Origin: Eubacteriales bacterium
Lineage (GTDB): Bacteria; Bacillota_A; Clostridia; Lachnospirales; Lachnospiraceae
Length of the DNA: 5,078 bases
Direction of reading: 5' to 3'
Assembly (NCBI GenBank): GCA_030527765.1
Contig: JAUNAE010000279.1
Coordinates: 1-5,078, forward strand
Positions 1 to 4,925 of the stretch are shown piece by piece. The notes beneath the pieces are model-generated. The model was given only the letters and a program-made list of their open reading frames with translations, was not told where the DNA came from and ran no database searches. The position numbers and the translations under genes are program-made. The first letter of the stretch is position 1; every line of letters begins with the position of its first letter.

Positions 1-237
1 CTGCCGCCGACCCATGCTCACCATACGGTTGGTAAAGAAATGACTATGGAAGCGGAAGAACTGAAGCGTCAGCTGCCGATCAGTTCCTACAGTCGTCCGG
101 CCTGGGATTTGGAAACTTTAAGTAAGCAGGGAATCTGTCAATACCATATGGATCTTGGAGTCAGCAGCAGAATTTATCTGGAAAAGGATGAATTCTATAA
201 TCCGACACCACTGTTTATGCTTCGTTGTGTGAAATAA
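1..237 (+). CDS. 3' end of an unrecognised protein (partial)
   Basis: The frame is open from the first base to the TAA at 235-237, so this is the last 78 codons of a gene that begins outside the window. In-frame ATGs at 40 and 46 exist, but neither has a convincing ribosome binding site, so an internal start is unlikely. The visible part begins with a histidine-rich stretch (THAHH, residues 4-8 of the fragment), followed by a charged segment (EAEELKRQ) and a mixed C-terminus ending in LFMLRCVK. There is no transmembrane segment, repeat or catalytic motif I can name, and I do not recognise the family. The stop lies 12 nt before the start of the LysR regulator, in the same frame, so the two are probably co-transcribed. 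The regulator may control this gene or its upstream operon, but that is inference from proximity only. Confidence 0.6.
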   Translation: MPPTHAHHTVGKEMTMEAEELKRQLPISSYSRPAWDLETLSKQGICQYHMDLGVSSRIYLEKDEFYNPTPLFMLRCVK

Positions 238-242
238 GGGGG
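237..242 (+). promoter_or_regulatory. Ribosome binding site fixing the TTG start of the LysR gene
   Basis: AGGGGG lies 7 nt before the TTG at 250. The preceding gene's stop (235-237) is in the same frame, so the regulator cannot start further upstream. The next in-frame ATG is at codon 77 and would delete the DNA-binding domain. Confidence 0.75.
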
Positions 243-249
243 AAGCAGA

Positions 250-1149
250 TTGGACTTACACCAGATCGAATATTTTGTAAAGTGTGCAGAAACGGAATCC
301 TTCAGCAAAGCTGCGGAACTTCTTTTTACCACACAGCCCAATGTCAGCAGAGTGATAAAATCCTTGGAAGAGGATCTTGGAAAGGAACTCTTTGAGAGGG
401 ATAACAAGGGAATTCATCTCACGGAGGAAGGTCTTCGAGTTTATCGTCACGCCTGCAGCATTCTGGAATCCATGGAACATATGAAGTCCCGTACAGAAAG
501 AAAAAACGTGGAGATGCTGAGAATTTCCACAAACCCCAGTTCCAGAATTGCAGACGGATTTCTGCAGTTTTATCAGACGCACAGAGAGAAACCTTATCAT
601 TATGAGATTCATTCTGCGGGAACCCGGGAGATTGTGGAGCGGGTTCAGAATCGTACAGACGATCTGGGAATCGTATTCGTTCTGAATCGACAGCTTTCGG
701 CTTTTCAGTATTACCTGAGACGAAATTATCTTGAATTTATGCCGGTTTGTTCCATGAACGCAGCAATATATTTCGGGAATAATCTAAAACGCACAGAGGA
801 AGAACCGCTGGATTTCAGAAAACTTCGTCTGATACAGAGATTTCCTGAGGAGTATTCTCCGGAAAACTACTGGGATATTCGGGACGTCAGAGGACAGTCG
901 GCTGCAGAAGCGGAGACCGTAGTGACAACAAACAGTGATTATATTATGCAGCGTATGCTTACCCAATCCGATCTTGTGAATATCAGTGGAGAAAATGGAA
1001 AGAACAGAGATGCTGATATGCCGGAACGGATGCTTCTTGGGCCGGAACATGGAATTGTTCTTGGAGGAATCAAGAGAAGCGGTGAAGAGTTTCAGGGAGG
1101 AATGCTGGAATTCTGGACGGAACTGCAGGAGTGGATACAAAAATCCTGA
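250..1149 (+). CDS. LysR family transcriptional regulator
   Basis: This 299-residue protein is of normal length for a LysR-type regulator, a cytoplasmic DNA-binding protein that usually responds to a small-molecule co-inducer. Residues 1-60 are the classic winged helix-turn-helix: MDLHQIEYFVKCAE, then FSKAAELLFTTQPNVSRVIK with the recognition helix around 29-38, then LGKELFER and the LTEEG wing. Residues about 65-85 form the linker helix. From about 88 (LRISTNPS) to the C-terminus is a periplasmic-binding-protein-like effector domain, more divergent, containing a DDLGIVF strand typical of the fold. Translation starts at TTG with a good ribosome binding site. It follows an unknown gene by 12 nt and precedes a wall hydrolase gene that has its own promoter. 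The effector and targets cannot be read from the sequence; a dyad just after the stop codon (1160-1176) is one candidate operator. Confidence 0.93.
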   Translation: MDLHQIEYFVKCAETESFSKAAELLFTTQPNVSRVIKSLEEDLGKELFERDNKGIHLTEEGLRVYRHACSILESMEHMKSRTERKNVEMLRISTNPSSRIADGFLQFYQTHREKPYHYEIHSAGTREIVERVQNRTDDLGIVFVLNRQLSAFQYYLRRNYLEFMPVCSMNAAIYFGNNLKRTEEEPLDFRKLRLIQRFPEEYSPENYWDIRDVRGQSAAEAETVVTTNSDYIMQRMLTQSDLVNISGENGKNRDADMPERMLLGPEHGIVLGGIKRSGEEFQGGMLEFWTELQEWIQKS

Positions 1150-1159
1150 AGCACCTGTG

Positions 1160-1176
1160 TTGTACATATGTTACAA
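1160..1176 (+). promoter_or_regulatory. Candidate operator: TTGTA-N7-TACAA dyad
   Basis: TTGTA (1160-1164) and TACAA (1172-1176) are exact inverted repeats around a 7-nt centre that includes the palindrome ACATATGT (1164-1171). The spacing resembles LysR-type boxes (T-N11-A, here T1161 and A1173). It sits 10 nt after the LysR stop and is centred roughly 79 bp upstream of the inferred start point of the hydrolase promoter. Binding by the neighbouring regulator is inference; the region is AT-rich, so chance is possible. Confidence 0.35.
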
Positions 1177-1211
1177 AAATAATGCCCGGAGGCCTTTTGA
1201 CAAATAATTAC

Positions 1212-1240
1212 TTGACAATTTCTTAGATTTTAAATATAAT
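1212..1240 (+). promoter_or_regulatory. Perfect-consensus SigA-type promoter of the wall hydrolase gene
   Basis: TTGACA (1212-1217) and TATAAT (1235-1240) match the vegetative consensus at all twelve positions with the ideal 17-bp spacer. Transcription would start near 1247, leaving a leader of about 87 nt before the preferred start codon at 1334. A second TTGACA at 1197-1202 lies 15 bp upstream but has no matching -10 box. A promoter this strong suggests substantial expression unless repressed, and AT-rich repeats lie directly downstream of the start point. Confidence 0.85.
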
Positions 1241-1250
1241 TCTCTCATAC

Positions 1251-1278
1251 ATTACAAAAATGTTACAAAATGTTAACA
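1251..1278 (+). repeat. Tandem TTACAAAA repeats and TGTTAACA palindrome just downstream of the start point
   Basis: ATTACAAAAA (1251-1260) is followed by TGTTACAAAA (1261-1270) and TGTTAACAGA from 1271. AAAATGTTA occurs twice with an exact 10-bp offset (1257-1265 and 1267-1275), and the last unit holds the perfect palindrome TGTTAACA (1271-1278). Another GTTACAAAAA lies upstream at 1170-1179. The block begins about 4 nt after the predicted transcription start, a position suited to a repressor. Its function is not shown by the sequence. Confidence 0.5.
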
Positions 1279-1321
1279 GATGAAAATAATTCACAATACA
1301 AGTGAAAGAAACAAAAGGGAA

Positions 1322-1326
1322 AAGGA
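1322..1326 (+). promoter_or_regulatory. Ribosome binding site choosing the ATG at 1334
   Basis: AAGGA lies 7 nt before ATG 1334. The earlier in-frame ATG at 1280 has no purine-rich site before it (the bases upstream are the AT-rich TGTTAACAG), so the longer open frame is not preferred. Confidence 0.75.
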
Positions 1327-1333
1327 ATTGCGT

Positions 1334-2146
1334 ATGAGAAAGAGAAGAAGACGTGTCAGGTTGTATCGTCAGATGATTGCTCTGGGCATCATGTGTTTTA
1401 TTCTGATAGGGGTTATTGTCGGAAGCTCGACGATGCGAAAAGAGTCACACGGACGTGTACTGGCATCGGAAGAAGGCCGGACGGGCAAGATCACCTATAT
1501 GGCTCAGCTTCCAAGCGGAATTGCAGGAGTTGTTTCCAGCGTTTTTGAGACACCTCAGCCGGGAAGCAAAGTGAACAGAATCGGAACATCCTGTGAGAAC
1601 ATGATGGTAGGCCAGAGAATTTCCACAGTAGAGAATACAGCAGTTCAGATGAATATCAGTTCATCCGTTGAGAATACAGTGAACCATTTGGAGACGAAAT
1701 CCATGTCTATGGCTAATTCTCCGAAGATGATGTCAGACGATGACTATTACTGGCTGCTTCGTATCGTAGAAGCTGAGGCCGGTGAAGGAGATGTGAAGAG
1801 TCGTGTTCTTGTTGCCAACGTTATTATGAATCGTGTGGCAAGAGAAGATTTCCCGAATACAATTATGGAAGTTGTATTTCAGAATGTGAACGGTGTGCCG
1901 CAGTTCTCTCCGACTTATGATGGCTCCATTTACAGAGTTACCGTAACGGAAGAGACAAAAGAGGCTGTGAAGCAGGCACTGAACGGTGTGGATTATTCCC
2001 AGGGTGCATTGTTCTTTATTCAGAAAGAAGCAGCAGAAGCTCATGGTATTTCCTGGTTTGAAAAAGATTTGAAGCGACTGTTCAAATACGGTGTACATGA
2101 GTATTACACCTATCCGGAGACAGTGGATATGAAATCCGAGGCTTAA
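1334..2146 (+). CDS. Membrane-anchored cell wall hydrolase, SleB/Hydrolase_2 type
   Basis: A 270-residue protein with a C-terminal SleB-like peptidoglycan hydrolase domain (Hydrolase_2), a family that includes spore-cortex lytic transglycosylases. It begins with a polybasic stretch (RKRRRRVRLYR, residues 2-12) and one hydrophobic segment at about 14-33, which fits a signal-anchor or uncleaved signal peptide placing the enzyme outside the membrane. Residues about 50-135 are a low-complexity linker. The domain spans about 137-263: LLRIVEAEAGEG, with Glu148 aligning to the catalytic glutamate of SleB; VIMNRV (163-168); VPQFSP (188-193); and GALFF (224-228). There is no N-terminal peptidoglycan-binding domain as in true SleB, so a vegetative wall-remodelling role is as likely as a germination role. 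It has its own consensus promoter upstream and a strong terminator downstream, so it is probably monocistronic. Starting at 1280 would add 18 residues without a ribosome binding site. Confidence 0.88.
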   Translation: MRKRRRRVRLYRQMIALGIMCFILIGVIVGSSTMRKESHGRVLASEEGRTGKITYMAQLPSGIAGVVSSVFETPQPGSKVNRIGTSCENMMVGQRISTVENTAVQMNISSSVENTVNHLETKSMSMANSPKMMSDDDYYWLLRIVEAEAGEGDVKSRVLVANVIMNRVAREDFPNTIMEVVFQNVNGVPQFSPTYDGSIYRVTVTEETKEAVKQALNGVDYSQGALFFIQKEAAEAHGISWFEKDLKRLFKYGVHEYYTYPETVDMKSEA

Positions 2147-2206
2147 GGAAATACTTGAAATATCAGTGCGAATCTTTTGACACAGTTCACAAACAAAAAG
2201 AGAATT

Positions 2207-2249
2207 ACGTGCTTTTCATTTGAGAAATCGATGGAAAGCACGTTTTTTT
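2207..2249 (+). terminator. Strong Rho-independent terminator after the wall hydrolase gene
   Basis: ACGTGCTTTTCAT (2207-2219) pairs with ATGGAAAGCACGT (2231-2243), giving 13 base pairs with a single G-U, an 11-nt loop, and a run of seven T (2243-2249). It lies 60 nt after the hydrolase stop and immediately before the thrC promoter, separating the two transcription units. Confidence 0.9.
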
Positions 2250-2279
2250 GTGGTAATTATAGTAATTTGAAATCGTTCG

Positions 2280-2288
2280 TGCTATAAT
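2280..2288 (+). promoter_or_regulatory. Extended -10 promoter for thrC
   Basis: TGCTATAAT (2280-2288) is a perfect extended -10 element (TG, one base, TATAAT). No good -35 is found at 17 bp (TAGTAA at 2260-2265); a TTGAAA at 2267-2272 is only 10 bp away and too close. The TG extension typically compensates for a missing -35. Transcription would start near 2295, giving a leader of about 150 nt before thrC. Confidence 0.7.
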
Positions 2289-2290
2289 AC

Positions 2291-2366
2291 AACCGTTTAG
2301 TTGGCTAAAGTGGCAGACAGAACTGTCATAATAGGTAATGAGCTGAAACCCAACGGTTTTTCTTCT
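2291..2366 (+). promoter_or_regulatory. Structured leader of thrC with terminator-like inverted repeat (unclassified)
   Basis: AACCGTT (2291-2297) and AACGGTT (2352-2358) form a 7-bp inverted repeat, followed by T-rich sequence (TTTTT at 2357-2361, then CTTCT). Between the arms, GACA-GAAC-TGTC (2316-2327) can form a small hairpin, and 2301-2306 can pair weakly with 2341-2346. TTGG (2301-2304) can alternatively pair with CCAA (2350-2353), so the arms have competing partners. I do not recognise a known riboswitch, and the T-box signature is absent. One caution: the start point predicted from the -10 box (about 2295) falls inside the left arm, so the 7-bp stem may not form in RNA from that promoter and the repeat could instead be a DNA operator. 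Confidence 0.35.
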
Positions 2367-2390
2367 ATAAGAAAAGAAATCTTTTAGAAG
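2362..2390 (+). promoter_or_regulatory. Weak hairpin pairing CTTCTA with TAGAAG upstream of thrC
   Basis: CTTCTA (2362-2367) is complementary to TAGAAG (2385-2390), and inside it AAAG (2373-2376) can pair with CTTT (2381-2384). The right arm covers most of the AGAAGG in front of the upstream in-frame ATG at 2395, so folding would hide that site and favour the ATG at 2446. The stem is AT-rich and weak. Confidence 0.3.
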
Positions 2391-2436
2391 GAAAATGAAA
2401 GCAGAACGAACATCAAATGTGATATACAAGAAAGGC

Positions 2437-2441
2437 GGAGG
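2437..2441 (+). promoter_or_regulatory. Ribosome binding site choosing the thrC start at 2446
   Basis: GGAGG lies 4 nt before ATG 2446, inside a longer purine-rich run (from 2431). The spacing is slightly short, but this start gives the MQIFYKSTRG N-terminus usual for the family. Confidence 0.75.
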
Positions 2442-2445
2442 CATT

Positions 2446-3939
2446 ATGCAGATTTTTTATAAGAGCACAAGAGGAAAAGAATCCGGAATTACGGCATCTC
2501 AGGCGATTCTGAAGGGACTTTCTGAGGATGGGGGATTGTTTGTTCCGGAACAGATTCCGACACTCGATATCCCGTTGGAGACACTTGCGAAAATGTCCTA
2601 TCAGGAAGTTGCGTATGAGGTAATGAGTCGATTTCTGACAGATTTTACGGAAGACGAACTGAAAACCTGTATTCAGAATGCCTATGATTCCAAGTTTGAT
2701 ACAACGGCGATTGCTCCTCTTCATCAGACAGATGATAAGACCTTCTATCTGGAATTGTTCCACGGTGCGACGATCGCATTTAAGGATATGGCACTTTCCA
2801 TTCTTCCACACCTTATGACAACGGCAGCAAAGAAGAACAATGTGGATCACGAGATTGTAATTCTGACAGCAACATCCGGTGACACCGGAAAAGCCGCTAT
2901 GGCCGGATTCGCAGATGTTCCGGGAACAAGAATTATTGTCTTTTATCCGAAGAATGGTGTCAGCCCGATTCAGGAGAAACAGATGGTTACCCAGAAAGGC
3001 AAGAACACTTACGTTGTGGGAATTACCGGAAACTTCGATGACGCTCAGTCTGCAGTGAAGAAAATGTTCAATGATGCAGAAATGGCGGAGGAACTTCGTG
3101 AGGCAGGATTCCAGTTCTCCTCTGCAAACTCCATTAATATCGGACGTCTGGTTCCGCAGATTGTATATTATGTGTACGCATATGCAACACTGGTACGTGA
3201 TGGCAAGATTCAGGCCGGAGACAAGATCAATGTTGTCGTACCGACCGGAAACTTCGGTAATATTCTTGCTGCTTTCTATGGAAAGAAGATGGGTCTTCCG
3301 ATTGAGAAACTGATCTGTGCATCCAATGACAACAAAGTTCTTTATGATTTCTTTGCAACAGGCACTTATGATCGCAGACGTGATTTTATTCTCACAACTT
3401 CTCCGTCTATGGACATTCTGATTTCCAGCAATCTGGAACGTCTGATCTACTGGATTTCCGGAAATGATGCAGAAAAATGCAGTGAATTGATGGCGTCCCT
3501 TCAGAAAGACGGACAGTATACGATTACCGGAGAAATGAAGGAGAAGCTTCAGGACTTCTACGGAAATTATTGCAAAGAGCAGGAGACTGCTGAAGAAATC
3601 AATCGTGTTTACAAAGAGTTCCAGTATGTACTGGATACTCATACAGCAGTCGCATCCGGTGTCTGCGAGAAATACCGCAGCGAGACAAAGGACAGCCTTC
3701 CGACTGTGATTGCCTCAACTGCCAGCCCGTTCAAATTCGGACGCAGTGTAATGGAAGCAATTGGAAAGCTCGGAGAGGATCTGGATGATTTTGCTGTGGC
3801 TGATGCACTGTCTGAGTGCTCAGGAGTAAAGATTCCGAAGGCAGTAGAAGAGATTCGTCATGCAGAAGTTCTTCATGACCGTGTGGTAGATGCAGTGGAT
3901 ATGCCCAAAACCGTTCTTGATATTCTTGGCATTTTATGA
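2446..3939 (+). CDS. thrC: Threonine synthase
   Basis: Cytoplasmic PLP enzyme that converts O-phospho-L-homoserine and water to L-threonine and phosphate, the last step of threonine biosynthesis. The 497-residue product has the length of the long threonine synthase class (E. coli and yeast type). It opens with the family hallmark YKSTRG (residues 5-10) and DGGLFVPE. FHGATIAFKD (105-114) carries the PLP Schiff-base lysine, Lys113. TATSGDTGKAA (141-151) and the PLP phosphate-binding loop PTGNFGN (266-272) follow, with STASPFKFG near the C-terminus (424-432). The frame extends upstream to an ATG at 2395, adding 17 residues, but that ATG has a poorly spaced ribosome binding site and the extension does not look like the family. 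It is transcribed from its own extended -10 promoter after a leader of about 150 nt and followed 81 nt later by a capsule gene. No threonine operon partner is next to it here. Confidence 0.96.
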   Translation: MQIFYKSTRGKESGITASQAILKGLSEDGGLFVPEQIPTLDIPLETLAKMSYQEVAYEVMSRFLTDFTEDELKTCIQNAYDSKFDTTAIAPLHQTDDKTFYLELFHGATIAFKDMALSILPHLMTTAAKKNNVDHEIVILTATSGDTGKAAMAGFADVPGTRIIVFYPKNGVSPIQEKQMVTQKGKNTYVVGITGNFDDAQSAVKKMFNDAEMAEELREAGFQFSSANSINIGRLVPQIVYYVYAYATLVRDGKIQAGDKINVVVPTGNFGNILAAFYGKKMGLPIEKLICASNDNKVLYDFFATGTYDRRRDFILTTSPSMDILISSNLERLIYWISGNDAEKCSELMASLQKDGQYTITGEMKEKLQDFYGNYCKEQETAEEINRVYKEFQYVLDTHTAVASGVCEKYRSETKDSLPTVIASTASPFKFGRSVMEAIGKLGEDLDDFAVADALSECSGVKIPKAVEEIRHAEVLHDRVVDAVDMPKTVLDILGIL

Positions 3940-3950
3940 GCAAGTAGCGA

Positions 3951-3971
3951 AGCGGATTGAGAATATCCGTT
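3951..3971 (+). terminator. Weak hairpin between thrC and the capsule adaptor gene
   Basis: CGGAT (3953-3957) pairs with ATCCG (3965-3969) around a 7-nt loop; two flanking pairs (one G-U) could extend it. Only three T follow (3970-3972), so this is at most a weak or partial terminator. Read-through from thrC into the next gene seems possible, and I see no convincing promoter in the 81-nt gap. Confidence 0.25.
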
Positions 3972-4008
3972 TGACCCGATTGACTTGGGCGGGAGAGAGG
4001 TAGTAAGT

Positions 4009-4014
4009 AAGGAG
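4009..4014 (+). promoter_or_regulatory. Ribosome binding site choosing the ATG at 4021
   Basis: AAGGAG lies 6 nt before ATG 4021. The open frame extends upstream to a TTG at 3985, but that codon has no ribosome binding site and the 12 added residues would encode this site itself. Confidence 0.85.
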
Positions 4015-4020
4015 AGTTTT

Positions 4021-4770
4021 ATGTCACAACTAAAGGAACCTAAGAGAACAATTCAGGACGAGACGTTACCGCTTGTTCAGCGTGCCAGAGAAGAGGATGT
4101 TTACACGATAGACCTCATGGAAATTTTCAGAGCATGTCTGGCCTCCTGGAAGATGGCAATGCTGGCAATGCTGATCGGTGGATTGTTATTTGCATCTTAT
4201 CATACGTTTTTGCTGAAACCTACGTATGAGGCAGATGCGTCAATATTTATTACAAACACAGATTCAGTCATTACTTTTTCTGATATGCAGCTGAGCTCTG
4301 CGCTTACAGAAGACTATGCGCGAATTTTGAAGAGCCGTGGGGTACTGAAAGAAGTAATCAGTGAACTCGGTCTGGAATTGGACTACAAGCAATTATCGAA
4401 TCTGGTTTCTGTCAGCAATCCGGATGGATCTCATATTATTAATATTAAGGTTACCTGTCAGGATGTGGAATTGGCAAGAAATATTGCAAATGCACTTATG
4501 AATGTAGGTGTGGAGCGAATTTTTCAGGTCATTGGAAACAATGAGCCGACGGTCATTGACTATTCTGAAGCAGAGGCAGTAGAAGACGTGACTCCGGGAC
4601 TTTTGAAGTACCTTGCACTCGGTGCTGTTCTTGGGCTGCTGATTGTTATGGGAATTGCGGCATTGAAAGTGGTTACAGATACAACGATTAAGGATGAGGA
4701 TGATATCATTAATTATCTGAATATTCCGGTCCTTGCGGCGATCCCGTATTATGATGGTGCTGATGATTAA
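4021..4770 (+). CDS. Wzz/CpsC-type polysaccharide chain-length adaptor protein
   Basis: A 249-residue membrane protein of the polysaccharide co-polymerase family (Wzz domain; CpsC, CapA and YveK types). In Firmicutes these proteins control capsule or exopolysaccharide chain length and serve as the transmembrane activator of a separate tyrosine kinase. Residues 27-43 (VYTIDLMEIFRACLASW) are the typical lead-in to the first membrane helix (about 44-65). KPTYEADASIFI (66-77) begins the external domain, which continues to about 190 with helical segments (LTEDYARILKSRGVLKEVIS). DVTP (189-192) is the short proline-containing element before the second helix (about 194-217). The cytoplasmic tail DTTIKDEDDIINYLNIPVLAAIP (220-242) is the highly conserved end of the family. 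There is no fused kinase domain; the kinase is probably the next gene, 155 nt downstream. Confidence 0.93.
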   Translation: MSQLKEPKRTIQDETLPLVQRAREEDVYTIDLMEIFRACLASWKMAMLAMLIGGLLFASYHTFLLKPTYEADASIFITNTDSVITFSDMQLSSALTEDYARILKSRGVLKEVISELGLELDYKQLSNLVSVSNPDGSHIINIKVTCQDVELARNIANALMNVGVERIFQVIGNNEPTVIDYSEAEAVEDVTPGLLKYLALGAVLGLLIVMGIAALKVVTDTTIKDEDDIINYLNIPVLAAIPYYDGADD

Positions 4771-4789
4771 GGGCTCAGGACAGCAAGAC

Positions 4790-4819
4790 TTTACTATTAA
4801 TGATTGTATGTGATAAAAT
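4790..4819 (+). promoter_or_regulatory. Candidate promoter for the BY-kinase gene
   Basis: TTTACT (4790-4795) as a weak -35, an 18-bp spacer, and TAAAAT (4814-4819) as -10 with TG one base upstream (4811-4812), i.e. an extended -10. Transcription would start near 4826, giving a leader of about 100 nt. A separate TATAAT at 4906-4911 with TTACAA 17 bp upstream (4883-4888) would start only about 8 nt before the coding region and is less likely to be the main promoter. Confidence 0.4.
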
Positions 4820-4831
4820 AAAGCTGTTTGG

Positions 4832-4888
4832 AACTCTTAATTGTAACTATTCGTGCTAAGAAGAGTTACAGCTAATGAAAAGTTACAA
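4832..4888 (+). repeat. Inverted and direct GTTACA repeats in the BY-kinase leader
   Basis: AACTCTT (4832-4838) is the exact inverse complement of AAGAGTT (4861-4867). TTGTAAC (4841-4847) is the inverse of GTTACA at 4865-4870 and of GTTACAA at 4882-4888. The two AGTTACA copies (4864-4870 and 4881-4887) are direct repeats 17 bp apart. They could be protein-binding sites, or alternative RNA stems in the leader because one left arm has two possible right partners. Confidence 0.45.
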
Positions 4889-4925
4889 GTACTGAACAGT
4901 CAGACTATAATGAAGAGAATGAGAT

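Noticed and set aside
1184..1198. GCC-CGGA-GGC hairpin with TTTT as a terminator for the LysR gene
   Set aside because: The stem has only three solid base pairs, too weak to call; the flanking A and T runs would need an internal loop to pair.
195..1207. Open frames opposite or overlapping the LysR gene (195-407 -, 256-612 -, 784-1167 -, 986-1207 +)
   Set aside because: All overlap a clear LysR regulator in other frames and show no family features.
1280..1333. Upstream ATG start for the wall hydrolase
   Set aside because: No ribosome binding site precedes it, while AAGGA sits 7 nt before ATG 1334.
2177..2205. TTGACA at 2177-2182 with GAGAAT 17 bp downstream as a promoter
   Set aside because: The -10 is poor, and any transcript would run straight into the strong terminator at 2207-2249.
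1733..2444. Open frames on the - strand at 1733-2098 and 2205-2444
   Set aside because: The first mirrors the hydrolase catalytic domain. The second overlaps the terminator and thrC leader, and its sequence is low-complexity with no recognisable feature.
2291..2445. T-box or other known riboswitch in the thrC leader
   Set aside because: No T-box consensus (the GGGTGGNACCGCG-like element) and no core recognised from the purine, SAM, lysine, c-di-GMP, THF or fluoride classes. Left as an unclassified leader.
2413..3642. Long open frame of 409 codons on the - strand opposite thrC
   Set aside because: It lies almost wholly inside thrC, an unmistakable enzyme, has a composition rich in Cys, Ile and Leu with no recognisable domain, and is best explained as a codon-bias shadow.
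3071..3943. Open frames at 3071-3313 (+) and 3731-3943 (-) within thrC
   Set aside because: Shadows of thrC in other frames, without domains and unrelated to any gene boundary.
4883..4911. TTACAA-17-TATAAT as the main kinase promoter
   Set aside because: The -10 is perfect, but the start point would lie about 8 nt before the ATG, leaving no room for a ribosome binding site. Kept only as an alternative.
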